Positions 1-9,087 of a stretch of DNA of 64,000 nt are shown here, in pieces. Location of the stretch: contig NZ_QJTD01000001.1 of assembly GCF_003217215.1 (NCBI RefSeq), positions 124,001 through 188,000 of the forward strand, given 5' to 3'. Below the pieces are notes generated by a model that ran no database searches, was not told the origin of the DNA, and worked only from the letters and a program-made list of their open reading frames with translations. A program made the position numbers and the translations under genes. Numbering within the stretch: the stretch's first letter is position 1; every line of letters begins with the position of its first letter. Origin of the DNA: Winogradskyella epiphytica (GTDB taxonomy: Bacteria > Bacteroidota > Bacteroidia > Flavobacteriales > Flavobacteriaceae).

Positions 1-770
1 AAGCATTGGAAACTCACGGATTGTCTAAAGACTGGATCAAGCTTCTACACTTACAACGTGAAGAAACTCAAGAATTCTTAAAGAATCCAACCGAGCCACT
101 AGACTTAATTGTGCCACGAGGAGGTGAACGTCTCATCAACTTTGTTAAGACTCATGCCACCTGCGCTGTTCTAGTCAGTGGTAGAGGAAATAATTTCTTA
201 TATGTTTCAGAGCATGCGGACTGGGCAAAAGCGGTAAACGTGATTATCAACGCCAAGACCGATAAAATTTCAGGATGTAATGCCTTAGACAAGGTGCTTA
301 TCAATAAAAACCTACCTGAATATCAAACGAAGTTAAAAATGCTTCAAGAAAAGCTAGAACAACATAAGGTTGAAATTATTGTAGACGATAAGGTCTCTGG
401 TATTTTATCTCAAAAAGAAACGATTCAAGATGCAGGCATTTGGTATGAAGAATTTCTAGCCTTAAAATTATTAATTGCCGAAGTAGAATCTCTAGACGAA
501 GCCGTGTCAACTATCAACAAATATTCTGGAAAGCATTCGGCAGCCATTATTACTGAAGATAAAGCCGAAGCGATGACCTTTATGCAACAAGTGGATAGTG
601 CGGCTGTGTACCATAATGCTTCGACGCGATTCACCGATGGTGGACAGATGGGTGTTGGTGCAGAATTAGCGATTAGTACAGATAAGTTACACCACAGAGG
701 CCCATTAGGCCTCAACCAATTGGTCACCAATAAATATTATGTGTATGGTGACGGCCAAGTACGTGTATAA
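1..770 (+). CDS. proA: Gamma-glutamyl phosphate reductase, C-terminal part (5' end outside window)
   Basis: This enzyme reduces gamma-glutamyl phosphate to glutamate-5-semialdehyde with NADPH in proline synthesis. About 255 C-terminal residues are present; the frame is open through base 3, so the gene starts upstream and the TTG near base 6 is not a real start. The catalytic cysteine lies in SGCNALDKVL, about 91 residues into the visible part, and the family's late motifs HNASTRFTDGGQ and HHRGPLGLNQL are intact. The family is about 400 residues long, so roughly 150 residues are missing. Family assignment is secure. An inverted repeat about 95 bp downstream may end the transcript. Confidence 0.95.
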   Translation, partial: ALETHGLSKDWIKLLHLQREETQEFLKNPTEPLDLIVPRGGERLINFVKTHATCAVLVSGRGNNFLYVSEHADWAKAVNVIINAKTDKISGCNALDKVLINKNLPEYQTKLKMLQEKLEQHKVEIIVDDKVSGILSQKETIQDAGIWYEEFLALKLLIAEVESLDEAVSTINKYSGKHSAAIITEDKAEAMTFMQQVDSAAVYHNASTRFTDGGQMGVGAELAISTDKLHHRGPLGLNQLVTNKYYVYGDGQVRV

Positions 771-864
771 ATTAAAACTATAGCTAATCGATGGCTAGTT
801 TTGCTTAGACAAGCGTCTGCCGTTTTCGGCCAATGATGTTCGCAGAACCACACAACAGACTGAT

Positions 865-908
865 AACCAAATGGTTTTAACGTTAAATTATTAAAATCAT
901 TTGGTTTT
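865..908 (+). terminator. Inverted repeat downstream of proA
   Basis: AACCAAATG-G-TTTTAA (865-880) pairs with TTAAAA-T-CATTTGGTT (891-906) across a 10-base loop, giving a 16-bp stem with one G:U pair. Only a short T-run follows. A terminator or mRNA-stabilising hairpin for proA is likely; the absence of a long U-tract lowers confidence. Confidence 0.5.
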
Positions 909-936
909 CTCATTAAAAAAACGTACACTATAGGTT

Positions 937-1311
937 ATGATAACACAAGATAAAAGCAAGTACACATTAGAATTAAGTCAGTCCATTTCCTACCTTGAGA
1001 ACTTAGGATATTCAAACATCAAGGCCGATATGGAAGGCTATGAATCACCAAAATCCTATCATAAAAAAGGCAGTGATATCGATGTCACCCCAGATATTGT
1101 TGCAGAAAAGGAAGGTCGAAAGCACATTTTCGATTTAAGTTTAAAGTCTCAGAAACCACGATTATTAAAATCAAAATGGTTATTTTTAAATACTTTGAGT
1201 CAATTGAAATCTTACCGTTTCCGATTAATCACCACACGTGGCCATTACAAATTCACCAATGAAATCATTGAAGATATTAATCTCGACACGGTAAAGCTTC
1301 TTAAGATTTAA
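937..1311 (+). CDS. Small conserved-looking protein, possible PD-(D/E)XK-type fold
   Basis: This is a 124-residue soluble protein that I do not recognise by name. It has no signal peptide and no membrane segment. Residues 45-75 run GSDIDVTPDIVAEKEG then HIFDLSLKSQK. An acidic PD followed by a beta-strand ending in D-x-S-x-K is the spacing seen in PD-(D/E)XK nuclease-like folds, but the hint is short and may be chance. It stands alone between proA and rpoD, both in the same direction, with about 95 bp to rpoD. Codon use looks like its neighbours, so the gene is probably real; no function is assigned. Confidence 0.75.
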   Translation: MITQDKSKYTLELSQSISYLENLGYSNIKADMEGYESPKSYHKKGSDIDVTPDIVAEKEGRKHIFDLSLKSQKPRLLKSKWLFLNTLSQLKSYRFRLITTRGHYKFTNEIIEDINLDTVKLLKI

Positions 1312-1406
1312 AAGTTTTTTTATTATTGTGTAACATTTTTATGACTTTACACGTATAATAAAAGCAACACGTTGTTGTAATAAAATTGCACAAATCTTAA
1401 AATTAA

Positions 1407-2270
1407 ATGAGACAACTTAAAATTACCAAGCAGGTAACCAATAGGGAAACTGCGTCGTTAGACAAATATTTGCAGGAAATTGGTAAGGTCGATCTTATTA
1501 CTGCCGATGAAGAGGTAGAATTAGCTCAACGTATTAAAGCTGGAGATCAGATAGCCTTAGAGAAGTTAACGAAAGCTAACTTACGTTTCGTGGTATCTGT
1601 TGCTAAGCAATACCAAAATCAAGGTTTAACTTTACCAGATTTAATTAATGAAGGTAATTTAGGCTTAATTAAAGCGGCACAACGTTTTGATGAAACGCGT
1701 GGTTTTAAATTTATATCTTATGCGGTATGGTGGATTAGACAATCTATCTTACAAGCTTTAGCGGAACAATCGCGTATTGTACGTTTACCGTTAAACAAAA
1801 TTGGTTCTATTAACAAGATTAATAAAACCTTTGCATTTTTAGAGCAAAGTCATGAGCGTCCACCTTCTGCGGAAGAAATCGCGAAAGAATTAGACATGAC
1901 GATCAACGACGTAAAAGAGTCTATGAAAAACTCTGGCCGTCACGTCAGCATGGATGCTCCTTTAGTTGAAGGTGAAGATTCTAACTTATACGATGTCTTA
2001 CGAAGTGGCGAGTCTCCAAACCCTGATAAAGATTTATTACATGAATCATTGCGTACGGAGATTGAGCGTGCTTTAGAAACTTTAACACCTCGTGAAGCCG
2101 ATGTGATTCGTTTGTACTTTGGTTTAGGTAACCAACACCCAATGACTTTAGAAGAAATTGGTGAAACATTCGACCTTACTCGTGAGCGTGTTAGACAAAT
2201 TAAAGAAAAAGCTATTCGTAGATTAAAACATACGTCTAGAAGTAAAATATTAAAGACTTATTTAGGATAA
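1407..2270 (+). CDS. rpoD: Primary RNA polymerase sigma factor (sigma-70 family)
   Basis: This housekeeping sigma factor directs RNA polymerase to vegetative promoters. At 287 residues it is the short Bacteroidota form without region 1.1. Region 1.2 is [16 protein letters not shown] (about 17-32), the core-binding and -10 recognition part of region 2 includes [15 protein letters not shown] and [12 protein letters not shown], and region 4.2 is the helix-turn-helix [20 protein letters not shown]. This sigma type reads TTG / TAnnTTTG promoters, which occur in this window. The start ATG is followed directly by [13 protein letters not shown], typical for the family. Two hairpins and a U-tract follow the stop. 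Confidence 0.97.
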   Translation: MRQLKITKQVTNRETASLDKYLQEIGKVDLITADEEVELAQRIKAGDQIALEKLTKANLRFVVSVAKQYQNQGLTLPDLINEGNLGLIKAAQRFDETRGFKFISYAVWWIRQSILQALAEQSRIVRLPLNKIGSINKINKTFAFLEQSHERPPSAEEIAKELDMTINDVKESMKNSGRHVSMDAPLVEGEDSNLYDVLRSGESPNPDKDLLHESLRTEIERALETLTPREADVIRLYFGLGNQHPMTLEEIGETFDLTRERVRQIKEKAIRRLKHTSRSKILKTYLG

Positions 2271-2310
2271 GCTAATAACGATAACAAACAGTATATTCTC
2301 TTAATTGAGA

Positions 2311-2328
2311 TACCCACTGATGTGGGTA
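2311..2328 (+). other. Perfect hairpin in the rpoD 3' UTR
   Basis: TACCCAC and GTGGGTA form a perfect 7-bp stem over a 4-base loop, 41 bp after the rpoD stop. It lies about 30 bp before the stronger terminator hairpin. It may be an RNA-stability element or a first, weak termination site; T6 occurs only 13 bases later. Confidence 0.4.
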
Positions 2329-2355
2329 ATAAGACTGTTCGTTTTTTGATTGATG

Positions 2356-2395
2356 AAAGAACTCACGGCTGATTACCGTGGGTTCATTTTTTTTT
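2356..2395 (+). terminator. Intrinsic terminator of rpoD
   Basis: GAACTCACGG (2359-2368) pairs with CCGTGGGTTC (2376-2385) over a 7-base loop with one wobble pair. One base later comes a run of nine T. This is a standard Rho-independent terminator in the rpoD direction. Confidence 0.85.
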
Positions 2396-2399
2396 AGGC

Positions 2400-3460
2400 A
2401 TAGGTAGTTATTACGCAGAGACACATGGGAGTTACGCAGAGACTCACAAAGGTGTCACGGAGATACACAGAGAGTAACACTGAGACCCGCAGAGAACTTA
2501 GTGTTGAGTTTTTAGTTGGTAGTCATTAGTTTTTAGTATCGAGCTTCCAACTTCTAGCTTCTAGTTCCTTAAATAGTTACGCTAAGATTCATAGAGTAAA
2601 CACAGAGTCGCGCAGAGTATATTTTAGACACACAGAGAAATACTATTGAAAAAAAGAGCACTGCTAATGGTTTAGCTTCTTCAGTTTTTGGTACGATTTC
2701 AGTTTCCAGCATCTAGTATCCAACTTCTAGCCTCCAGCTTCCAACTTCTAACCTCCAACCTCCCACCAAATCCCTAATACCTAATCCCTAATTCCCATGC
2801 TTCACTTTTCACTTACCCAGCCTCCAGCATCTAGTTGTTAGTCGTTAGTTTTTAGACGTGAGTGTTGAGTTTCTAGCATTTAACTTGAAGAATAGTTCCA
2901 CAGAGATACACAAGAGTTACGCAGAGACTCACAGAGGTCGCACTGAGCTCAACAGAGTATATTAGAGACTCACAGAGAACTTAGTGGTGAGTTTTTAGTC
3001 GGTAGTTTTTAGTATCGAGCTTCCAACTTCTAGCTTCTAGTTCCTTAAATAGTTACGCTAAGATTCATAGAGTAAACACAGAGTCGCGCAGAGTATATTT
3101 GAGACACACAGAGAAATACTATAGAAAAAAGAGCACTGCTAATCGTTTAGTTTTTATGCCGCAGTTTATGTTATGATTTCAGTTTCCAGCATCTAGTATC
3201 CAACTTCCATAATTTTTCACTTTTCGTTTTTCATTTCTCCCGCTTCTAGCCTCCAACCTCCCACCAAATCCCTAATCCCTAATACCTAATACCTAATCCC
3301 TAATACCAAATCCCTAATACCTAATCCCTAATACCTAATACCTAATACCTAATACCTAATGCCCATACCTCTCTTTTAACTTTCCACTTCCACTCCCATA
3401 CTTTTTCCCTTTTCACTTTTAATTTTTCACTTACAACACTACCTTTGTCTAAACAAAAAC
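2400..3460. repeat. 1-kb block of word-like intergenic repeats
   Basis: No gene is visible between rpoD and rpe. The space is filled with degenerate short phrases such as TTACGCAGAGACTCACAGAG, CTTCCAACTTCTAGCTTCTAG and TAGTCGTTAGTTTTTAG. A segment of about 200 bp occurs twice in direct orientation, at 2535-2735 and 3011-3209, differing at scattered positions. The same phrases occur in reverse complement at 10.4-11.66 kb. Their origin and role are unknown. Confidence 0.85.
3265..3362 (+). repeat. Heptamer tandem array, unit CTAATAC/CTAATCC (14 units)
   Basis: Fourteen 7-bp units follow one another with no register slip: CTAATAC, CTAATCC, with CAAATCC and CTAATGC variants. The unit resembles a telomere-like CCCTAAT word, but the location in a bacterial intergenic gap upstream of rpe gives no telomere role. 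The reverse complement (GGGGATT units) recurs at 10412-10446 and 10881-10917. Confidence 0.9.
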
Positions 3461-3470
3461 AACACAACAA

Positions 3471-4133
3471 ATGTCTTCAAAATTAATTGCTCCTTCGATG
3501 CTTGCTGCCGACTTCGGTAATCTTCAACGTGATACAGAAATGGTTAATAACAGTGATGCCGATTGGTTTCATATCGATGTGATGGATGGGCACTTTGTTC
3601 CCAACATTTCTTATGGTATGCCGGTGATTCAAGCTATCAAAAAACATGCGACTAAACCATTAGATGTGCATTTAATGATTGAAAAACCTGAGCGCTATAT
3701 TGAAGAGTTCGCTAAAGTAGGTGCAGATATTATTACGGTTCATTATGAGTCGACAGTGCATTTACACAGAACCTTAAGACAGATTAAAGATGCTGGCTGT
3801 AAAGCTGGAATTGTGCTTAATATCACAACGCCTTTAACGGTTTTAGAAGATATTTTACCTGAATGTTATATGATTTTATTAATGTCCATCAACCCAGGTT
3901 TTGGTGGTCAGAAATTCGAAGAGGTGACGTATAAGCGTATTAAGAATCTTCGTAAAATGATTGACGAGCAAGGGTTAGATACACGAATTGAAGTGGATGG
4001 TGGGGTTACCGATCAGAATATTGAAAAATTAGTAGCCGCTGGAGCAGATACCTTCGTTGCCGGTAGTCACGTGTTTAAAAGTGATGATCCTACCGCTACG
4101 ATAAAACGTTTGAAAGATTTAGCGAATTCGTAA
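3471..4133 (+). CDS. rpe: Ribulose-phosphate 3-epimerase
   Basis: This enzyme interconverts ribulose-5-phosphate and xylulose-5-phosphate in the pentose phosphate pathway. The 220-residue protein is a full-length TIM barrel. Visible family motifs are the N-terminal SKLIAPSMLAADFGNL, the metal and substrate site HIDVMDGHFVPNISYG (about 33-48), HLMIEKPERYI, the phosphate-binding loop MSINPGFGGQKF and EVDGGVTDQNI. Length and motifs match the family. It is monocistronic and isolated on both sides by repeat-filled gaps of over 1 kb. Confidence 0.96.
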   Translation: MSSKLIAPSMLAADFGNLQRDTEMVNNSDADWFHIDVMDGHFVPNISYGMPVIQAIKKHATKPLDVHLMIEKPERYIEEFAKVGADIITVHYESTVHLHRTLRQIKDAGCKAGIVLNITTPLTVLEDILPECYMILLMSINPGFGGQKFEEVTYKRIKNLRKMIDEQGLDTRIEVDGGVTDQNIEKLVAAGADTFVAGSHVFKSDDPTATIKRLKDLANS

Positions 4134-5403
4134 AATCTAAACTTAAATTATAGATTTTTTTTTCTGCCTTTCGACGGCATAAAGAAATTAGAAATTGGGG
4201 AGTAGTATTACTTAATAGTAAATGAGACTCCCTTTTTCGTTTTCCGGTATTTCTTTAGCTAAATTATCGAAGGTTAATGGTTAGTTTTCTTCCTTCAATT
4301 CACTACTCGATTTCAACTTCGATTTCAACTTCAATTCCCCTAATGCCTATCATCCGACAACAGCTAACGGCGAAAGACTAACATCTAAGAACTACCAACT
4401 AATCCCTACTCCCTAATGTCTGACAACAGACAACGGCTAGCATCTAACAACTAAAATTTCTTCCAACTTTTTTCTTGATAAAAAAGTGGACAAAAAATCA
4501 AGACTGCCGTTTATTTAGCTAAACATTTTGTTCGCTTCGGCGCAAAAATGGAGGAACTGGTATGTTGAATATTTTATCCTCCCCAAGTAACTTTATTTAT
4601 AATTGACTCATTAAATCTACCATCGATTTTTGCTGCTTCCTTCGCTTCACTGCATGTTTTACGCTAAATAATCGAAGGTCGAGGGTGTCGACTTAGCGTT
4701 GTTCATTATACTTAATTACAGATAAGTTACGCTATGAGAAACTTTAACAGAGAATTACTCTTGAAAAAGATCAATGTTAATGGTTAGTTCTCTTTCTTCA
4801 ATTTACTATTCGATTTCAACTTCAACTTCGATTTCGACTTCAATTTCAAGTTCAATTTCAATTTCATCTTCAACTTCGATTTCATCTTCAACTTCAACTT
4901 CAACTTCGATTTCAACTTCAACTTCAATTCCCCTAATCCCTATCATCTGCCAACAGCTAACGGCGAAAGACTAACATCTAAGAACTACCAACTAATCCCT
5001 ACTCCCTAATACCTAATGCCTATTATCTGACAACACACAACAACTAACAGCTAACGGCTAACGGCTAACGGCTAAAAACTAAACATTTTGTTCGCTTCGG
5101 CGCAAAAATGGTGGAAACGGAAAGTTGAAGATTTTTTCCTCACCAAACGACTTTATCTAAATTTGACTCATTTATTCTACCATCGATTTTTGCTACTTCC
5201 TTCGCTTCACTGCATGTTTTACGCTAAATCATCGAAGGTCGAGGGTTTCATCTTAACGTTGTTCATTATACTTAATAACAGGTAAGTTACGCTATGAGAA
5301 GCTTTAACAGAGAAATACTTTTAAAAAAGATCATTGTTAATGGTTAGTTGTCTTCTAACACTTTACTATTCAACTTCAATTTCAATTTCAATCTCCCTAA
5401 CCC
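4134..5403. repeat. Repeat-filled gap with a diverged ~290-bp direct duplication
   Basis: No convincing gene lies between rpe and the CBS gene. A segment at 4520-4812 recurs at 5079-5372, sharing TTTGTTCGCTTCGGCGCAAA and CATCGATTTTTGCT along its length with many substitutions. A third partial copy starts near 4250. Around them are CTAACGG heptamers (5052-5076), CTAATCCC phrases and the hexamer array at 4809-4928. Open frames here are repeat translations rather than genes. Confidence 0.8.
4809..4928 (+). repeat. Hexamer tandem array, unit TTCAAC/TTCAAT/TTCGAT (20 units)
   Basis: Twenty consecutive 6-bp units beginning TTC follow one another in perfect register. Because the unit is two codons long, the frames stay open and one reads as a Ser/Thr/Ile repeat, which explains a spurious 66-codon frame at 4774-4974. 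Related hexamers recur at 4303-4335, 5370-5395, 10650-10670 and 11460-11490. Confidence 0.9.
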
Positions 5404-5829
5404 CTACTCCTCTAGCCGCTTCAACAAATACTGAATCAAATCCGTAGTGGTAACAATACCAACTAAACGGTTACTATCAACAACTGGTAAGGCGTGGAAT
5501 TCTTTTTGAGCTAGAATTTGAGCGACTTCTTTAATAGTAGCATCTGAAGTTACGGTGACGACGTTTTTGGCCATGACCTGCTCAATAGTAAACATATTGT
5601 ACACCATGGATTCGACCTCTGTTTCGGACTCGTCTACTGCGTCTGCAAAGCTAATTCGGAGTAAATCGGTATAGCTTAACATCCCAATAATGGTATCCTT
5701 AGCCACTACAGGAATATGTCTTATTTTATGACGTTTAAAAAATAGCTCAGCCGTCTCAAGATCATCCTCTCTTTTGAGTGTGATTAAATTGGTAGACATA
5801 ATTGTGGAGATAGCATCAAGAGTTTTCAT
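5404..5829 (-). CDS. Tandem CBS-domain protein
   Basis: This 141-residue cytosolic protein consists of two CBS domains (about 8-60 and 82-138). The ends of the domains are IPVVAKDTIIGMLSYTDLL and LPVVDSNRLVGIVTTTDLI, the canonical strand-turn-helix. Paired CBS domains usually bind adenine nucleotides and act as regulatory modules; here no catalytic domain is attached. It lies about 90 bp downstream of the Wzc-like gene on the same strand, so it may be co-transcribed with the polysaccharide locus, but stand-alone CBS proteins also occur as independent stress proteins. Ligand and partner cannot be told from sequence. Confidence 0.9.
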   Translation of the reverse strand: MKTLDAISTIMSTNLITLKREDDLETAELFFKRHKIRHIPVVAKDTIIGMLSYTDLLRISFADAVDESETEVESMVYNMFTIEQVMAKNVVTVTSDATIKEVAQILAQKEFHALPVVDSNRLVGIVTTTDLIQYLLKRLEE

Positions 5830-5921
5830 GACTTTTAGTTTTATATTTCACTCCTAAAGTAGCTTATAAAAGTCCAGAAATCTATGATAAATATCAGCCT
5901 ATTTAGAAGGTAATGCCTCTA

Positions 5922-8258
5922 TTAATCCTCACTATTATACCCGTAGTTATACCCATAATTATAGCTATAGCCATAAGACTTGCTTGCCCCTACACTATTC
6001 ACCACATAAGCCATGTTTTTCAGTTTACCTGACTCTGACAAATCTTTAGAGAATTTTAATAAACTCTTATCTGTAAAATCTGCTCGTGTTAAATACACCG
6101 TGGCATCCGCTAATGAAGAAATTAATAGGGTATCTGTGACTAAAATAGTTGGTGCTGTATCAACGATGATATAATCATACTCCTCTTTAGCTTCTGCGAT
6201 TAACTTAGAAAAACGTCCATTAGTTAACAATTGTGCTGGATTTGGAGGAATTGTACCAGACAGCATGATATGGTGATTTGGGTGTTTATCAAATCCTTTT
6301 ATAATGGCATCTTTCCAATTATAATGAACATCATGTAGATAATTAGATAAGCCTGGTTTATGTCTATCTTGAGCAATATGAATATGGATTTGTGGATTTC
6401 TTAAATCCGCACCAATTAATAACACCTTTTTGTTGATACTAGATAAGGCCAGAGATAAATTAAGACTTATATAAGTCTTCCCTTCCCCTTTAATCGTAGA
6501 GGTACAGTAAATCACTTTTCCCTTATGATCATCTTTTGCTGGTAAGATGTAGTCAACGTTAGAACTCAGTATTCTAAAAGATTCCGCCAACGGTGTACGT
6601 GCGTTTGGATCGTCAAAAATAACAACTTCCTTATTTTTTATATTAGGTATTTCACCTATCACCGGAATCTGAGGATTCTCTTTTATGATATCTTCTTTGG
6701 AGTGTAATTTAGTATCCAACATAAACATCAAGTACAACACTCCCAATGGAATTAATAAGCCTGCCAATAACGCCCCTGCATAGACTATATTGGATTTTGG
6801 TGAAACAGGACCATAATTAGATAAGGCATATTCCACAACTTTAATTGATGGCTCTGTAATCGCTAAGTTTATAGCCGCCTCTTCTCGCTTCTGTAATAAT
6901 AGAAGATAGAGACTTTCCTTAATCTTTTGCTGACGTTCAATAGCACGTAATAGTTTTTCCTTTTCAGGAATTTGTGCCACCTTGCCACTGAATTTTCTAT
7001 TTCTCTGATCGTATTGTTGACGTGACGTTTCTAATTGACTGACATAGTTCTTTAAAGATCTATTTATATTCGCCTTCAAATCCTCAACTTGAGCCACCGC
7101 TTGCTTAACAATAGGATTGTTAGCTCCACCACTATTTAAAAACTTATCTCTATTAATTACGGCTGTATTGTATTCCGAAATTAAGCCGTTAATACTATTA
7201 TTACTTATGCCAATGTTTGCTGGTAATAAATCGGATTCAGCACTTGATTTTAAGGAATTTTCTAGTAAACGAGATAAGGCAAGTTGACTTTCAATTTGAA
7301 AGACCTCTTCTTCCGACTGAGAGCGTTGTCCTAAGCCTAATTCAGCATCAACTTGAATATCTGTAATATTATTGCGCTCTTTAAAGTATTGTCTCCCAAC
7401 CTCTATAGAATCCAACTCTTGAGCTAAAAACACAAAGCGGTCATCAATAAAATCCAAGGTTCGTTTTGAAACTAATTGTCTATCCTGAATTCCATCTCTG
7501 TCAAATACATTCATCAATTTATTTAAAATTCGTTCAGATAAGGCTTTACTCCCCCCTTTTATACTAAGTCTCAACAAATGGCTTTCCTTTCCAATAGCTG
7601 ACACCCCAATTCTCGACTTTAAGTTCAATGCTGTGTTTTTTAAGGGGCTAAAATTTATAACGAAATTCCTACCCACGAGGTCAGCTCTACTTGTAATTAT
7701 GTTCAAATCCAACTCAAAAGGTAGATTATTCTCGTCAGTACGAGAGGAATTTTTAGAAAGAAAATAAACAACTTCGCTAATTCTATCCGTCACTTCTACC
7801 CCATTAGGTTTTACTTTCAGGTTATAAGATAAGTTGTTTGTAATACTATCGGGGTGAATCGTTTGTTTAAAACCTATAGGTAAACTTTCTACTTGAATGG
7901 TTTGCACAGTACCTTCAATATAAAAAGTTGTATTTAACTTTAATTCTCTTACCACCTGATTCATAATCCGGTAAGACGTTAAAATCTCTGTTTCATTTTC
8001 TAAATTAATATTAGATCTCTTAAATATAAAGGCAGAAGTAGGCAATTCTAACCCCCCAGACTCATCTAATATTTTAATTTTTGAATAGGTTTCATAAACT
8101 GGAGGCGTATACCTCAAGTACAAAAATGCCGTAATCAACGCGATAGCTACGGTTGCTATAAACCATGGCCAATAGCGTAAATAGCGCCCAATTTCTTGTT
8201 TAATATCTAGGCCATCGCCTTCGTCAATGGTATGCATATTATTAAATGAATTATCCAT
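5922..8258 (-). CDS. Wzc-like polysaccharide co-polymerase / tyrosine autokinase
   Basis: This inner-membrane protein controls polymer chain length and export through an autophosphorylating tyrosine kinase. The 778 residues include a first membrane segment (about 33-50), a long periplasmic coiled-coil region, a second membrane segment near 485-510 and a C-terminal BY-kinase domain. Visible motifs are Walker A GEGKT (591-595), Walker A' VLLIGADLRNP and Walker B YDYIIVDTAP. The tail SYGYSYNYGYNYGYN has seven tyrosines, the expected phosphorylation cluster. The start follows the Wza-like stop by one base, so the two genes are translationally linked. Confidence 0.95.
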   Translation of the reverse strand: MDNSFNNMHTIDEGDGLDIKQEIGRYLRYWPWFIATVAIALITAFLYLRYTPPVYETYSKIKILDESGGLELPTSAFIFKRSNINLENETEILTSYRIMNQVVRELKLNTTFYIEGTVQTIQVESLPIGFKQTIHPDSITNNLSYNLKVKPNGVEVTDRISEVVYFLSKNSSRTDENNLPFELDLNIITSRADLVGRNFVINFSPLKNTALNLKSRIGVSAIGKESHLLRLSIKGGSKALSERILNKLMNVFDRDGIQDRQLVSKRTLDFIDDRFVFLAQELDSIEVGRQYFKERNNITDIQVDAELGLGQRSQSEEEVFQIESQLALSRLLENSLKSSAESDLLPANIGISNNSINGLISEYNTAVINRDKFLNSGGANNPIVKQAVAQVEDLKANINRSLKNYVSQLETSRQQYDQRNRKFSGKVAQIPEKEKLLRAIERQQKIKESLYLLLLQKREEAAINLAITEPSIKVVEYALSNYGPVSPKSNIVYAGALLAGLLIPLGVLYLMFMLDTKLHSKEDIIKENPQIPVIGEIPNIKNKEVVIFDDPNARTPLAESFRILSSNVDYILPAKDDHKGKVIYCTSTIKGEGKTYISLNLSLALSSINKKVLLIGADLRNPQIHIHIAQDRHKPGLSNYLHDVHYNWKDAIIKGFDKHPNHHIMLSGTIPPNPAQLLTNGRFSKLIAEAKEEYDYIIVDTAPTILVTDTLLISSLADATVYLTRADFTDKSLLKFSKDLSESGKLKNMAYVVNSVGASKSYGYSYNYGYNYGYNSED

Positions 8259-8259
8259 A

Positions 8260-9027
8260 CTATCGTGTCAATAATATTGTTATACTAAGTGCTAAAGATG
8301 CTATAGTCAATACCGTGCCTACATCACCAACAAATCCTGCATTTTTAACTCTTGGATTATTAGGGTTGACCACGATCACATCATTAGGTTTTATAAAGTA
8401 GTATTCAGAATTCATGAACTCCGCAGAAGTTAAGTCAATATGAGTTACCTTTCTAACTCCATCCTCTTCTCTAGTCAATAAAATATCATCACGCTTTCCG
8501 TTAATAGTTAAGTCACCAGCATAACCTATAGCTTGCAACAAGGTCATATTAGGCTCCGTATAATTAATGGTCCCAGGCTCATTCACTTCGCCTAAAATCG
8601 TGACCTTTGCATTAATTAAACTTATATTTACTCTAGCATCAGATAAGTGGCCTTCTGTGATTAGTCGATTACTAATAAAAGCTTCTAAATCTTGAACTGT
8701 TTTATTTTCAGTAGATATCTCTCCTAAAACTGGAAAACTAATGGAATTACTAATTGATACTTTATACCCTTCTAACTTTAAGAGTTCTAAACTTGTAGAT
8801 GTAGAATTCTGGGACACCACCTTATTATATGGCAATGCTGCTTCAGGCACTAAACTCTCCACTGTGATTTTTAAAATATCGTTAGGCTGAATATTGGTCG
8901 ATTGGTATGCAATAGCACTTACATCCGTGGTATCAATATCTTGTAAATATAATATGTCCTTTTTGGAGGCACAGGAAGCTAAAGCAAAAAGACTTATTAA
9001 GCCTAATAGTTTAAAATTCATTCTCAT
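8260..9027 (-). CDS. Wza-like polysaccharide export lipoprotein
   Basis: This outer-membrane secretin-like protein passes the finished polymer to the surface. The 255-residue precursor has a lipoprotein signal ending LFALASC, with Cys19 as the lipidated residue. The polysaccharide-export domain lies at about 45-150 (IQPNDILKITVES, FPVLGEI), followed by an SLBB-type domain (VTILGEVNEPGTINY, IGYAGDLTINGKRDDILL). It ends in a hydrophobic segment TVLTIASLALSITILL, the probable outer-membrane helix. It is shorter than E. coli Wza (379), as is common in Bacteroidota. It sits directly upstream of the Wzc-like gene. Confidence 0.94.
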   Translation of the reverse strand: MRMNFKLLGLISLFALASCASKKDILYLQDIDTTDVSAIAYQSTNIQPNDILKITVESLVPEAALPYNKVVSQNSTSTSLELLKLEGYKVSISNSISFPVLGEISTENKTVQDLEAFISNRLITEGHLSDARVNISLINAKVTILGEVNEPGTINYTEPNMTLLQAIGYAGDLTINGKRDDILLTREEDGVRKVTHIDLTSAEFMNSEYYFIKPNDVIVVNPNNPRVKNAGFVGDVGTVLTIASLALSITILLTR

Positions 9028-9087
9028 TTCTTTTTATAAGTAGCAAATATAGTTGCAATTTAAGTACTAGCAAAACCTCAACTATAA

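Noticed and set aside
4774..4974. 66-codon plus-strand frame rich in Ser, Thr and Ile
   Set aside because: It is the translation of the TTCAAC/TTCGAT hexamer array, which keeps a frame open by its six-base period; no start context or homologue-like segment.
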